Positions 42,764 to 51,472 of a DNA stretch of 64,000 nucleotides are shown here, one piece after another (position 1 is the first letter of the stretch; every line of letters starts with the position of its first letter). A program made the position numbers and the translations under genes. This stretch comes from Streptomyces sp. TSRI0107 (GTDB lineage Bacteria; Actinomycetota; Actinomycetes; Streptomycetales; Streptomycetaceae): the NCBI RefSeq assembly GCF_001905845.1, contig NZ_LIVZ01000013.1:1-64000 (forward strand), read 5' to 3'. The notes under the pieces are model-generated. The model worked only from the letters and a program-made list of their open reading frames with translations, made no database searches and had not been told where the DNA came from.

Positions 42764-43822
42764 GTGATGACAACTGTGGTGCGTACCCCGGATCGGCGCC
42801 GAGCGGTCGTCTACGGCTTCCAGATGCTGGCCGTCGCCGCCTGTTATTACGCGGCGGGACGGCTAGGACTGCTTCGCCAGCTCGCGGTCGGAGACGCGGT
42901 GTTCACGCCCATCTGGCCGCCCACCGGCGTCGCGGTGGCCTCCCTGTTCATCTTCGGCCTGCGCTGCTGGCCGGGCATCGCACTCGGAGCTCTTCTCATC
43001 GTCCTGTCGCTCACGTCGCCCGGGCCCTCCGTGCTCGGCACCGTCGCCGGGAACACCCTCGCCCCCGTCTGCGCCTACCTCATGCTGCGCAGGGTGGGAT
43101 TCCGGACCGGTCTGAGCCGGTTACGGGACGGCGTCGCCCTGGTCTTCCTGGGGGCGCTCGCCGCGATGCTGATCAGTTCCACGGTGGGCGTCACCCTGCT
43201 GGTCGTCACGGGCAAACTCGGCCTGGACGGCTTCTGGCCGGTCTGGCTGGCCTGGTGGGTGGGCGACGCGATGGGCGTGCTGCTCGTCACCCCGGCCCTG
43301 CTCCTGCTGAGCGAGGCACGCGAGCCGCCCGACCTGGCGCGCTGGAAGGAGGCCCTGGCCCTGGCCGCCGTGGCCTGCGCCGTCATCCCGGTGGCCACGA
43401 CCAGCAGGCTGAGCCTGCTCTACCTGATCTACCCCTTGCTGATCTGGGCGGCCCTGCGCTTCCAGCTGGTGGGCAGTGTGCTGTGCGCCCTGGCCGCCTC
43501 CGTCCTGGCCACCCTCGCGGCCACCGACGGCAGCGGCCCCTTCGCGGAGCTGACCCGAATCGAGGTGATGATCAAACTCCAGGTCTTCAACGGATCGATG
43601 GCCCTGACCGCCCTGCTGCTGTCGGCCGTGATCACCGAGCAGCACAACACCCGGCGCTCGGTGGAGCTGGCCTGCCAGGAACTGGTCGAGGTCCTCGAAC
43701 ACCTCACCGCGGGGGAGGCCCCGCCCAGCCGCTCACCGACGGACCGCGACGGCCTGCCGCGGGACCGCGACGGCCCACCGGGCAACGGAGCGGGCCCTCG
43801 GGCCTCGCCCGAGGGCCCCTGA
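42764..43822 (+). CDS. Stand-alone MASE1-domain membrane sensor
   Basis: Protein of 352 residues with about eight transmembrane helices forming a MASE1 domain (GLLRQLAVGDAVFTPIWPPTGVAVASLFIFGLRCWPGI, LAWWVGDAMGVLLVTPALLLL). MASE1 normally precedes a kinase, GGDEF or PP2C output; here only a hydrophilic Pro/Asp/Arg tail follows. The tail contains a repeated RDRDGLP/RDRDGPP unit. Following a PP2C gene by 97 bases in the same direction, it may work in trans with it. GTG 42764 or ATG 42767 starts it. Confidence 0.82.
   Translation: MMTTVVRTPDRRRAVVYGFQMLAVAACYYAAGRLGLLRQLAVGDAVFTPIWPPTGVAVASLFIFGLRCWPGIALGALLIVLSLTSPGPSVLGTVAGNTLAPVCAYLMLRRVGFRTGLSRLRDGVALVFLGALAAMLISSTVGVTLLVVTGKLGLDGFWPVWLAWWVGDAMGVLLVTPALLLLSEAREPPDLARWKEALALAAVACAVIPVATTSRLSLLYLIYPLLIWAALRFQLVGSVLCALAASVLATLAATDGSGPFAELTRIEVMIKLQVFNGSMALTALLLSAVITEQHNTRRSVELACQELVEVLEHLTAGEAPPSRSPTDRDGLPRDRDGPPGNGAGPRASPEGP
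43792..43818 (+). terminator. Terminator hairpin inside the end of the MASE1 gene
   Basis: A perfect 12-bp stem (43792-43803 with 43807-43818) and 3-base loop encode the last residues of the MASE1 protein. Confidence 0.7.
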
Positions 43823-43965
43823 GCGTCACGAGTGCGTTCGCCCTGATGGCTGAGTGGATGACGACGAGGTCGTCCTTCGCCTGGACGGCGTAGAGGCCGG
43901 TTCACCAAGGCGCGCGGCCGCGGGCTGGCCGCTCGGGTACGGCCGTAAGCGGCCCATGCGACGGA

Positions 43966-44916
43966 TCAGCCTCGCTGCCGTCGGGCTCGTCGCACCTCCT
44001 GGTCGATGGCCCAGGCGTCGGCGACCGGGCCGAGATGGCTCAGCTTGTCGGGGTTGATGACCGAGCGGATGGACTGGATCCGCCCGCCGAGCATGTCGAG
44101 GACCATGGTGTGGAGGACCCTGCCGTCCCGGTCCCGGAAGACCGCGCCCGGCTGACCGTTCACCTCACGCGGCTCGAACGTCACGTCGATCCGAGCCATC
44201 AGCGGATACACGGAGGCGAGCAGCCGTGCCACGTTCTCGGCGCCGACGACGGCCCTGGAAAGCTGCGGGGCCTTGCCGCCGCCGTCCCCGACCAGCTGCA
44301 CGTCGGCGGACAGCAGCTCCCGCAGCCCCTCAACATCGCCGCTCCTCAGCGCGTCGAAGAACCGCGTCGCGAGCTCCTGCCGCTCCTGACGGTCCGCCTC
44401 GAACCGCGGCCGCCCGGCCCGCATGTGCCGGCGCGCCCGCACCAGCAGCTGCCGGCACGCCGCCTCCGACCGTCCCACGGCCGCGGCGATCTCGTCGAAG
44501 CCGAAGGCGAACACCTCCCGCAGCACGAACACCGACCGTTCCAGCGGGCTGAGCCGCTCCAGGAGCAGCAGCGCCGCCATCGAGACCGAGTCGGCCAGCT
44601 CCGCCGAGCGCTCGGGGTCCTCGTACGGATCGCTGAGCAGCGGCTCGGGCAGCCAGGGTCCGACGTACTCCTCCCGCCGCACCCGAGCCGAGCGCAGCAC
44701 GTCGATCGCGATCCGGGTCACCGTCGCCGACAGAAACGCCTTGGTCGACCTGGGCCGTGTGGGGGAGTTGTCGAAGCGCAGCCATGTCTCCTGGACCGCG
44801 TCCTCGGCCTCGCCCACGCTGCCCAGAATCCGGTAGGCGATCGAGAACAGCAGCGGCCGCAGCTCCTCGAACTCCTCCACCCGCCCGGTCTGCCCGGCCT
44901 GCTCGACCTTGCTCAT
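43966..44916 (-). CDS. ECF41-family sigma factor with SnoaL C-terminus
   Basis: Protein of 316 residues. Regions 2 (LLFSIAYRILGSVGEAEDAVQETWLRF) and 4 (FGFDEIAAAVGRSEAACRQLLVRARRHM) are followed by the SnoaL-like domain. The ECF41 signatures are intact: YVGPWLPEPLL, GDGGGKAPQ and NPDKLSHLG. The ATG at 44916 has GGAGGGAG upstream. The gene lies 79 bases after a carboxymuconolactone-decarboxylase-like gene on the same strand, the classic ECF41 partner, and that gene has a perfect ECF41 promoter. Confidence 0.93.
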   Translation of the reverse strand: MSKVEQAGQTGRVEEFEELRPLLFSIAYRILGSVGEAEDAVQETWLRFDNSPTRPRSTKAFLSATVTRIAIDVLRSARVRREEYVGPWLPEPLLSDPYEDPERSAELADSVSMAALLLLERLSPLERSVFVLREVFAFGFDEIAAAVGRSEAACRQLLVRARRHMRAGRPRFEADRQERQELATRFFDALRSGDVEGLRELLSADVQLVGDGGGKAPQLSRAVVGAENVARLLASVYPLMARIDVTFEPREVNGQPGAVFRDRDGRVLHTMVLDMLGGRIQSIRSVINPDKLSHLGPVADAWAIDQEVRRARRQRG

Positions 44917-44995
44917 GCGACTCCCTCCAGAGGCCTTGCGGGGCGGAGCCCCGTCGGGACCGGGGACCACCCCGGCCCCGGAACGTGCCCGCCGC

Positions 44996-45469
44996 TCAGT
45001 GGAACTGCCCGGCCACGTAGTCGCCGGCCGGCTGCCGGGTGATGACGTTCAACCGGTTCACCGCGTTCATGAAGGACACCAGCATCACCAGAGCGGTGAG
45101 CTGCTCCTCGTCGTAGTGCGCGGCAGCCCGCGCCCACACCTCGTCGCCGACCCCGCCGGCCGCGTCCGCGACCCGGGTCCCCTGCTCCGCCAGCTCCAGC
45201 GCGGCACGCTCGGCCTCGGTGAAGACCGTCGCCTCCCGCCACGCCGCCACCAGGTGCAGCCGTACCGGCGTCTCGCCGGCGGCGGCGGCCTCCTTGCTGT
45301 GCATGTCGATGCAGACGGCGCAGCCGTTGATCTGGCTCACGCGAAGCGCCACCAGTTCCTGCGTCGAGGCCGGCAGCGGCGACTCCTTGAGCTCCCTGCC
45401 CGTGGACATGAAGTACTTGAGGGCCTTGCCCGCGGTCGGGCTGGTGAAGTAGTTCAGTCGAGCGTCCAT
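44996..45469 (-). CDS. Carboxymuconolactone decarboxylase/AhpD-like protein
   Basis: Protein of 157 residues with the AhpD-like core VALRVSQINGCAVCIDMHSKEAAAAGE. The CxxC (CAVC) and following His are the peroxidase-type redox site of this family. The rest (VARL...FTEAERAALELAEQGTRV, NAVNRLNVITRQPAG) is the usual CMD pattern. It is one of the COE genes that ECF41 sigma factors control. The ATG at 45469 is about 42 bases downstream of the expected transcription start. Confidence 0.9.
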   Translation of the reverse strand: MDARLNYFTSPTAGKALKYFMSTGRELKESPLPASTQELVALRVSQINGCAVCIDMHSKEAAAAGETPVRLHLVAAWREATVFTEAERAALELAEQGTRVADAAGGVGDEVWARAAAHYDEEQLTALVMLVSFMNAVNRLNVITRQPAGDYVAGQFH

Positions 45470-45517
45470 GAGGTGCCCCTCCCTGTCGTGCGCGGTCGTC
45501 AGTGCCTGCACACCCGA

Positions 45518-45544
45518 GACGAGACAGCCCGGCGCCCTGTGACA
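45518..45544 (-). promoter_or_regulatory. ECF41-consensus promoter of the CMD-sigma unit
   Basis: On the minus strand, TGTCACA (45544-45538), exactly 16 bases, then CGTC (45521-45518). This is a full match to the published ECF41 target consensus as I recall it. It points to the CMD-like gene and, by read-through, to the sigma gene. Confidence 0.75.
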
Positions 45545-45586
45545 TGGCCGCGTATGTGGGCGCCGAGATCACTTACGAGACGGCCC

Positions 45587-46696
45587 TCAGCCGCGCTCAC
45601 CGGCGCACAGAGCGGCGTCCACGGCGCCCTGGAGGTGGCGCAGGCTCTGTCCCTGGGCGGTCCACGTCGTGGAGTAGACGGTGACCGTGCCGCGGCCGGC
45701 GGTGGCCCGGCCGCCCGCCACGGAGTTGCCGGGCAGGTCGCCGCCGTGGCCCCAGTAGACGCCGCCGCAGCTGAGCGGGATGGAGGCGACCCCGTAGCCG
45801 TAGCGGCTGCCCGCCGGGTACGTGTCCCGGCCGCCGACGTCGGAGGCGTCCCGCGTCATCAGGCGCAGTGCCCAGCCGGGCAGGAGACGGCCCCCGAACA
45901 GCCCGTCCCAGAACTTGTTCAGATCCTTCGGAGTGGAGACCAGGCCGCCGGACGCGCCGAACTCGTAGCCGGGCAGCTCGGTGAGGTCGACCCGCCCGCC
46001 CTGGGGATTCGCGGGGTGCACGCCGTAGTTGCGGGCGTGCGGTCCCCGCAGGGTCAGCTCGCCCGGTGCGGGCCAGTACGTGTCGTCCAGGTGCAGGGGG
46101 CGCAGAATGGTGCGCTCGATGTAGTCGCGGAAGCCGACCCCGGACGTCTTGTCGATCACCATGCCGAGGACCAGGTAATTGGTGTTGGAGTAGCCCCAGT
46201 CGGTCCCGGGCTCGAAGTCGGGCGCCTTGCCGAGCGCCAGCGCCAGATACTCCTCGGGCGTGCCCGGCCGGGTCCAGTCGACCAGCGTGGAGTACTCCGT
46301 CAGCCCGCTGGTCTGCTTGAGCAACTGCCGGATGGTGATGGTGCGGTCGGCGAGCTGGGGTACGTATCTGCCGGCGCGGTCATCGAGCCGTATCCGGCCG
46401 TCCGCCACCAGGCGCATCACCGCCGTCGCGGTGAACGCCTTGGTGTTGCTGGCCAGCCGGAACCGGCCGTTCGCGTCGACCATCGACCGGCCCGAGCCGA
46501 GGTCCGCGACCCCGGCGGTCCACGTCGCCTTGCCGGCACTGGAGTAGGCCAGGGCGCCCGGCACTCCGTCCTCCTCGACGAGCAGGTCCAGCTGCTGCTG
46601 CACCGGGTCGGCGGGACGGGCCGTCGCCGTGGGAACGGCGGTGGCCGTGAGGGCGGCGGCGAGCAGGACTGCGGCGGCGAGACGCTTGTGTTTCAC
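45587..46696 (-). CDS. Secreted serine hydrolase, class C beta-lactamase/DD-peptidase fold
   Basis: Protein of 369 residues with a signal peptide (MKHKRLAAAVLLAAALTATA to ARP). The penicillin-recognising fold is shown by the SxxK motif in LASNTKAFTATAV, the YxN motif YSNTNY and the HGG motif in WGHGGDLPGN. This is the S12 family of D-alanyl-D-alanine carboxypeptidase or esterase-like enzymes. The HGG in place of KTG and a non-typical length argue against a true beta-lactamase. Confidence 0.87.
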   Translation of the reverse strand: MKHKRLAAAVLLAAALTATAVPTATARPADPVQQQLDLLVEEDGVPGALAYSSAGKATWTAGVADLGSGRSMVDANGRFRLASNTKAFTATAVMRLVADGRIRLDDRAGRYVPQLADRTITIRQLLKQTSGLTEYSTLVDWTRPGTPEEYLALALGKAPDFEPGTDWGYSNTNYLVLGMVIDKTSGVGFRDYIERTILRPLHLDDTYWPAPGELTLRGPHARNYGVHPANPQGGRVDLTELPGYEFGASGGLVSTPKDLNKFWDGLFGGRLLPGWALRLMTRDASDVGGRDTYPAGSRYGYGVASIPLSCGGVYWGHGGDLPGNSVAGGRATAGRGTVTVYSTTWTAQGQSLRHLQGAVDAALCAGERG

Positions 46697-46903
46697 GGAT
46701 CTTCCCCCTGGTCGTGGTCCGCGTCATGCGGACCGATCAACTGTGCTCGTCGATCTTCCCTGTGGTCCGCCGCGCGCTCAATGCGGTTGGACCCCAGGTC
46801 CGGGGTGGGGGTAGCCCCCGGCTGTGGGGTCGGACAGCCCGGTGGCTCGCTGGATAACTGCTGTGCTGCGTACGGCAGTTGACAGCGGACGACAGCCGCC
46901 TCG

Positions 46904-47740
46904 TCAGCTCTGGGCGCGTCCCTGCTTGCCGACCTCGTCGGTCATGTCCGTCACCTGCCGCGCGGGAGGGGCGTCCGCGTTCACGTCGGTGCCGAAGTCG
47001 GAGAACTCCAGGACCGTCCGTACCGTCGCCTTGGTGGCGGCCTTCACGGTCATGTCGACCTGCTGGCGGCGGATACGCCCGTCGTCGTCGAGCCAGAGGT
47101 CCATCGGCAGGCTGGGGCCGACCTGCTTGCTCAGCTCGCTGCCATTGGGCAGCTTGGCGACGTCGACCGTCACGCGGTACCGCGTGGTGTGCACGCCGTC
47201 GATGACGGATGTGCCTTTCCTCGTCACGTCCTTGTCGTCGATCGCCTTGGCGAACGCCGCCGACTGGGCCGGATCGTTCACGGACTGACCGCCGGCTCCC
47301 TGCCGGGCGGCTACCTTCTTCAGGTCGATCTTGATCCACGGCTTGCCGCCGGGCGCCTGCCCCTCGGGAGGCTTCTGGTACAGCACCCGGTCCACCACCC
47401 GCTGCTCGATCCGCTGGCCTTCCGCGGTGACCGTCATGACGCTGTCGCCGTCATCGAGGTCGACGGTGCCCTCGCCGTTCGCGGTCGCCGAGGAGCCCTC
47501 GGCGGAGGTCCGCACCTTCAACGTCACCCGTGCGGTGTCCTCTTCGGCTGTCTTGTCGTAGGCGGAGCGTACGGCCTGCGTGCCCTGTTCCCGCGCACCG
47601 GCGCTCCCCGTGGAGGAGACGCCGTCCGAGGGTCCTGCCGCGTCGCTGTCGTTCCCGCAGCCCGTCACCAGCACCGTGCCGGCGAGAACCCCGGCGACGG
47701 ATAACGCGCCGATCCTGCTGCCGTTGCCTGACCTGGCCAT
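46904..47740 (-). CDS. Probable lipoprotein with LolA/LppX-like fold
   Basis: Protein of 278 residues. A lipobox, VLVTGCGND, follows a hydrophobic signal core, so Cys27 or near is lipidated. A disordered Ser/Gly segment precedes a domain of alternating strands (VTLKVRTSAEGSSATANGEGTVDLDDG, YRVTVDVAKLPNG, MDLWLDDDGRIRRQQVDM) like the LppX/LprG and LolA-type fold of actinobacterial lipoproteins. AGGAGGAT lies upstream of the ATG at 47740. The ligand is unknown. Confidence 0.82.
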   Translation of the reverse strand: MARSGNGSRIGALSVAGVLAGTVLVTGCGNDSDAAGPSDGVSSTGSAGAREQGTQAVRSAYDKTAEEDTARVTLKVRTSAEGSSATANGEGTVDLDDGDSVMTVTAEGQRIEQRVVDRVLYQKPPEGQAPGGKPWIKIDLKKVAARQGAGGQSVNDPAQSAAFAKAIDDKDVTRKGTSVIDGVHTTRYRVTVDVAKLPNGSELSKQVGPSLPMDLWLDDDGRIRRQQVDMTVKAATKATVRTVLEFSDFGTDVNADAPPARQVTDMTDEVGKQGRAQS

Positions 47741-47896
47741 CAAGACGATCCTCCTGTCTGGCTGTTCGACGTCCGACTCTCCGGTCACCGACCGGCTCAG
47801 TGCGATACCGGCCGTCACGTGTACGGTTCCAAGTGCCCGGATACGGCACGAACGCACCACCTACGCAACCCGTTCTGCCCGGGACGCACGCGGACG

Positions 47897-48493
47897 CTAA
47901 TCCCAAACGAGACGGCCGTCGGCGACATGCGGGGCCGCGGTGTCCTCAAGACCGCGCCCTGCCCAGAGCGCGTCGGCGAGTTGAGTCAGGTAGGCGGCGA
48001 AGGTTTCTTCTCCGGGGCTCGGGATCTCGGCCTCTCCGTAGGAGCCGATCAGCCCGTAGCCCCCACCGGGAGTGCAGTCGGTGTAGAGGCCGTAGAAGCC
48101 GTCGGGGTCGCCGGCGGAGACGGGCAGGTGGCGCTGGTGGGGCTGATCGTCGAGGCCCTCGGCTCCCGCCGGGCCGTTGAACCACACGCTCAGCATGTCG
48201 AGAGGCCCGATTCCCTCGCCGCCGGGCAGGAAGTAGCCGGTCGGCTGAGGATCGTCCCCGGATACGGGCCAGTCGAAATCGGACGCCGGGCCGGTGCCGT
48301 TGCGCACCAGGTAGAAGGCGCGCACATCGGCGGGGACCGTCAGGTCGAGTTCCTGTTCGAGAGCGCGGATGTCGTCCTGTGCCGCGGGCGCGGGTAGCCG
48401 TTCGAAGGTGCGGGGCGCATGCTGTCGAAGCCATGTCTCGATGCGCGTCCAGGCGGCCAGGGCGAATTCGGCCTGTACCTGATCATCATTCAT
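47897..48493 (-). CDS. SMI1/KNR4 (SUKH-1) family protein
   Basis: Protein of 198 residues. TRIETWLRQHAPRTFERLPAPAAQDDIRALEQELDLTVPADVRAFYLVRNGTG is the SMI1/KNR4 start, followed by FLPGGEGIGPLDMLSVW and FYGLYTDCTPGGGYGLIGSYG. In bacteria such proteins are often immunity factors for polymorphic toxins; no toxin gene is nearby here. ATG 48493 is chosen over a longer frame to 48634. Confidence 0.85.
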   Translation of the reverse strand: MNDDQVQAEFALAAWTRIETWLRQHAPRTFERLPAPAAQDDIRALEQELDLTVPADVRAFYLVRNGTGPASDFDWPVSGDDPQPTGYFLPGGEGIGPLDMLSVWFNGPAGAEGLDDQPHQRHLPVSAGDPDGFYGLYTDCTPGGGYGLIGSYGEAEIPSPGEETFAAYLTQLADALWAGRGLEDTAAPHVADGRLVWD

Positions 48494-48648
48494 GAGCGGG
48501 ACCCTAGCCGCTGGGTGCCGACGTGATCGCCGCCGTGCGGTCGCTGCGGTTGCCGCTTCCGCCATCGGGGTCATGCTGGAAATGACGGGGCACCCTTCGA
48601 TGCCCGCGAAGGGTACAGCGCCCTCTTCTCGCAACCCAGGAGGCTGTC

Positions 48649-49020
48649 ATGGGACAGCACGGCGGAACTGTGACGGTCATTCCCAGCTGGATTCCCCAGG
48701 AGACCATGTTCGACATCGTGTGGGAGGACGAGAGGCTGTCGGATCCCCGGCCGAACGGCAGATGGGACGGACAACTCGCCTTGTTCGGGGGAACCGGTAG
48801 CACCCAGGGGGAGTGGGACTGGGAGGCAGCCGCGCAGAAACTGGGTCTGTGGGTGCCCGTGCCGAACGGCGCAGGCCACAGGCGTTTGATCGCGACGCTC
48901 GACCAGTTCGTGTTTCCGCTGGTGACCGGGATGTCGGGAACCGGCCATCTGATGCCGGGTCTCGCACCGGTCAGCGGAGAGCTGACTCTTACTTGGCGGG
49001 GAAACTCGTCCGGATTCTGA
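48649..49020 (+). CDS. Hypothetical protein
   Basis: Protein of 123 residues without a recognised domain. TVIPSWIPQETMFDIVWEDERLSDPRPNGRWDG is Trp/Asp-rich and no signal peptide or membrane helix is present. A near-ideal AGGAGG site lies 8 bases before the ATG, which supports expression. It is convergent with the B3/4 gene (20 bases between stops). Confidence 0.65.
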   Translation: MGQHGGTVTVIPSWIPQETMFDIVWEDERLSDPRPNGRWDGQLALFGGTGSTQGEWDWEAAAQKLGLWVPVPNGAGHRRLIATLDQFVFPLVTGMSGTGHLMPGLAPVSGELTLTWRGNSSGF

Positions 49021-49040
49021 GCGTCGCGTGCTCGACCAGC

Positions 49041-49748
49041 TCACACCGTGGCCTGGGGCTGTTCCGGGCACAAGTAGTACACGGCGGTCTGCTCGGCGTG
49101 TGACGCGAGGAGGCCCCGCAGTTCTTCCGCGGCGGTCTTGAGAAGGTCGCCGTCGCGGGCGGCGTTGAGGGTTTCGAGGGCGAAAGCGACGTGCGTCGAG
49201 CCTTCGGTGACGCGGGTGCGGTGGGCGTCGCGGTGGTTCCAGTGGCGGGTGAGGACGCCGGCCGTGTCGGCGTAGATGATCTCTCCGGGCTTGGGGTTCT
49301 CGACGGTGTCGGGTTCGCCGAGCGGGGTGAAGGATTCGGAGCCGTCCGCGTACCGGATGTCGACGTCCCCTGCGACATGGTCGAGGTCGAAGGCGCCGGC
49401 GGGCAGGCCGTGGCGGACGGAGACGACGTTGTAGGAGTCGACCGCCGGGTTGATGCGCGGCAGGGCACCCTTCTTGGCGAGGCGGCGGCCGAGCGCGTCG
49501 ACGCTGGGGCGGACGCGGCGCGGGTTGGTGCCGAAGGAGCGGTAGGCGGCGTGCCACTGCTCGATGCGCGGGTCGGTCTCGTCGGCGGGCTGCCAGACGC
49601 CGAGGGCGAGCTGCTGCTCCAGCGCCTCGACAGCGGCGGCGGTGTCGGGCCAGGGCTCGTGTCCGCGCAGGCCGGTGGCGGTGACCAGGGCGATGAGGGT
49701 GTCGGGGAAGGCGTCGGCGACGGCAGGGGCGATGCGGAAGACGGTCAT
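49041..49748 (-). CDS. B3/B4 tRNA-binding-domain protein
   Basis: Protein of 235 residues with the B3/B4 domain of phenylalanyl-tRNA synthetase beta chains: RIEQWHAAYRSFGTNPRRVRPSVDALGRRLAKKGALPRINPAVDSYNVVSVRHGLPAGAFD. Stand-alone versions are thought to edit or deacylate mischarged tRNA, though often this is unproven. The ATG at 49748 follows the AACCCTCCC region (GGGAGGG on the coding strand). It lies downstream of the PaiB-like gene on the same strand. Confidence 0.83.
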   Translation of the reverse strand: MTVFRIAPAVADAFPDTLIALVTATGLRGHEPWPDTAAAVEALEQQLALGVWQPADETDPRIEQWHAAYRSFGTNPRRVRPSVDALGRRLAKKGALPRINPAVDSYNVVSVRHGLPAGAFDLDHVAGDVDIRYADGSESFTPLGEPDTVENPKPGEIIYADTAGVLTRHWNHRDAHRTRVTEGSTHVAFALETLNAARDGDLLKTAAEELRGLLASHAEQTAVYYLCPEQPQATV

Positions 49749-49769
49749 GGGAGGGTTTCCGTTCCTTCG

Positions 49770-49815
49770 TGCGTGGGTGCGTGGGTGCGTGGGTGGTGCG
49801 CGGGTGCGTGGGCGC
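49770..49815. repeat. GCGTGGGT-type simple repeat
   Basis: About five imperfect copies of GCGTGGGT lie between the B3/4 and PaiB-like genes. Copy number could vary between strains. Confidence 0.7.
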
Positions 49816-49884
49816 TTGGCTGCGCGTGTCGGTGTGTATCGGGTGAGGTGAATCTCTGCTGATATCGGGTCGGCTCAGGCGGTT

Positions 49885-50532
49885 TCAGGGCTTCCAGGGG
49901 CCGATACGGTCCAGGCGGCGGCGCTGTTGCAGGGCGGTGGGGACGTCGAGGTCCTGGCCGCGTTCGGTCAGGTGGTCGGCGACAGCCGTGCGGTGCTCGA
50001 CGGGCTTGTGGTCGTCGTACTTGAACTTCGCCCGTACGTCGGTCACCGCCAGGCGCAGACCGCGGATGCCGGGCAGCATCCGGCCGTAGGGCGGCTGGTC
50101 GACGGCGATGGGGGCGTGGTCGCCGTCGGGCTGGAAGTGGGCCATCTGATGGCGCAGCAGTTCGGCCTTGGCTTCCGGGTCGTCGACGATGTGGGCGCGG
50201 CAGGTGAACTGGACGGCGGTGTAGTAGCTGGTGGGCACGCCGTCGGTGGGCGGGGTGCCGGGCTTGGCGCGCCACGGGCCGGGGATGAAGGCGTAGTCGC
50301 CGAAGACCGTGAACAGGACGTTCGGGTCGTTCTCGATGGCCTGCCAGATCGGGTTGGGGCGGGCGAGGTGGATCAGCAGGTGGCCGGGGGCGCTCGTGAA
50401 GTGGGTGGGGACGGCGACCGGGGCCTGGCCGGGCAGGCCGTTGACGCTCAGGATGCCGAAGTCGTGCCCGTCGGCGACCCAGGTCTGCCATTCGGCTTCG
50501 TCGAGGCTCGCGTCCCAGGGCTGGATGAACAT
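49885..50532 (-). CDS. PaiB-type FMN-binding negative transcriptional regulator
   Basis: Protein of 215 residues. MFIQPWDASLDEAEWQTWV, LPGQAPVAVPTHFTSAPGHLLIHLARPNPIWQAI, TSYYTAVQFTCRAHIVDD and the C-terminal GIRGLRLAVTDVRAKFKYDDHKP are the PaiB signatures. PaiB-like proteins bind flavin and were named for repressing sporulation and protease genes. The ATG at 50532 is chosen by family start. It lies behind an EamA transporter and an XRE-cupin regulator, a common triad. Confidence 0.87.
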   Translation of the reverse strand: MFIQPWDASLDEAEWQTWVADGHDFGILSVNGLPGQAPVAVPTHFTSAPGHLLIHLARPNPIWQAIENDPNVLFTVFGDYAFIPGPWRAKPGTPPTDGVPTSYYTAVQFTCRAHIVDDPEAKAELLRHQMAHFQPDGDHAPIAVDQPPYGRMLPGIRGLRLAVTDVRAKFKYDDHKPVEHRTAVADHLTERGQDLDVPTALQQRRRLDRIGPWKP

Positions 50533-50549
50533 GCGGTACTCCTTGCTGT

Positions 50550-50583
50550 GGGGCGGCGGGGCGGCGGGGCGGCGGGGCGGTGG
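50550..50583. repeat. GGGGCGGC simple repeat
   Basis: About four tandem copies of GGGGCGGC just upstream of the PaiB-like start; length variation could change expression of that gene. Confidence 0.7.
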
Positions 50584-50602
50584 TGCGGCTGGCGGGAGGC
50601 GT

Positions 50603-51439
50603 TCAGGTGAGGGCGAGGAGGCTGACGGCGACGGCGGCGGTGCCCAGGCCGACGAGCTGGCCGCGGTGGATGCGCTCGGCGAGCACACTGCGGGCGAGCA
50701 GGACGGTGCCGGCCGGGTAGAGGGCGGTGATCACGGCGACGACGGCCAGGTCGCCGCTGCGGGCGGCGAGCAGGAACAGCAGGTTCGCCACCGAGTCCAG
50801 CACTCCGGCGGCCGCCGACATCGAGTACGCGGGCTTCTCCGCCCCGAGCCTGCGGTACAGCAGCCCGGCAGCTGCCAGCGTGACCGCGGACGAGACCCCG
50901 CGGCCGACGATCAGAGGGGCCACGCCGCTGTCGGACGGCGCCTGGTGCAGGAAGATCAGCTGCAGTGCGATCGCGGCGCCCGCGCCGAAGGCGAGCAGCA
51001 GCGCGGTGCGCGACGGACGGGCCGACCCGGCGCCGTGGCCGGCGCTGACCAGTACCACCGCGACCAGCGCGAGCGGCAGACCCGCCAGGCCGGCCAGGCC
51101 GAGGCGCTCGCCCTGAAACAGGCCGACACCGACGGGGAGCATGGCGGAGATCAGGGCGGTGATGGGCGAGAGCACGTTCATCGGGCCGATCGCCAGGGTC
51201 CGGTAGAGCAGCGCGAAGGCGGCGGCCGACGCGACGCCGGACGCGGCACCCCAGCCGATCGTCGCGGCGCTGAAGGAGGCGCCGAGCACGGGCCAGAGCA
51301 GCAGCTCGACCGCGAGCGAGGCCGGGGCCGCGATCATCACGGTGCGCAGTACGTGGGCCTTGCGGGCGCCGAGGCCGCCGAGGAAGTCGGCACAGCCGTA
51401 GGCGAGGGAGCTGCCCAGGGCCAGCAGCAGAGCGATCAC
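50603..51439 (-). CDS. EamA-family DMT transporter
   Basis: Protein of 278 residues with ten hydrophobic helices in two EamA repeats (IALLLALGSSLAYGCADFLGG and AVVAVITALYPAGTVLLARSVLAERI). Members export amino acids, metabolites or drugs. The GTG at 51439 with AAGGGA is preferred. It is divergent from the XRE-cupin gene, whose binding-site candidates overlap its promoter, so it is likely to be regulated by that protein. The PaiB-like gene follows on the same strand after 70 bases. Confidence 0.85.
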   Translation of the reverse strand: MIALLLALGSSLAYGCADFLGGLGARKAHVLRTVMIAAPASLAVELLLWPVLGASFSAATIGWGAASGVASAAAFALLYRTLAIGPMNVLSPITALISAMLPVGVGLFQGERLGLAGLAGLPLALVAVVLVSAGHGAGSARPSRTALLLAFGAGAAIALQLIFLHQAPSDSGVAPLIVGRGVSSAVTLAAAGLLYRRLGAEKPAYSMSAAAGVLDSVANLLFLLAARSGDLAVVAVITALYPAGTVLLARSVLAERIHRGQLVGLGTAAVAVSLLALT

Positions 51440-51472
51440 GGTACGTACATCCCTTACTATCAATGGAACGAC

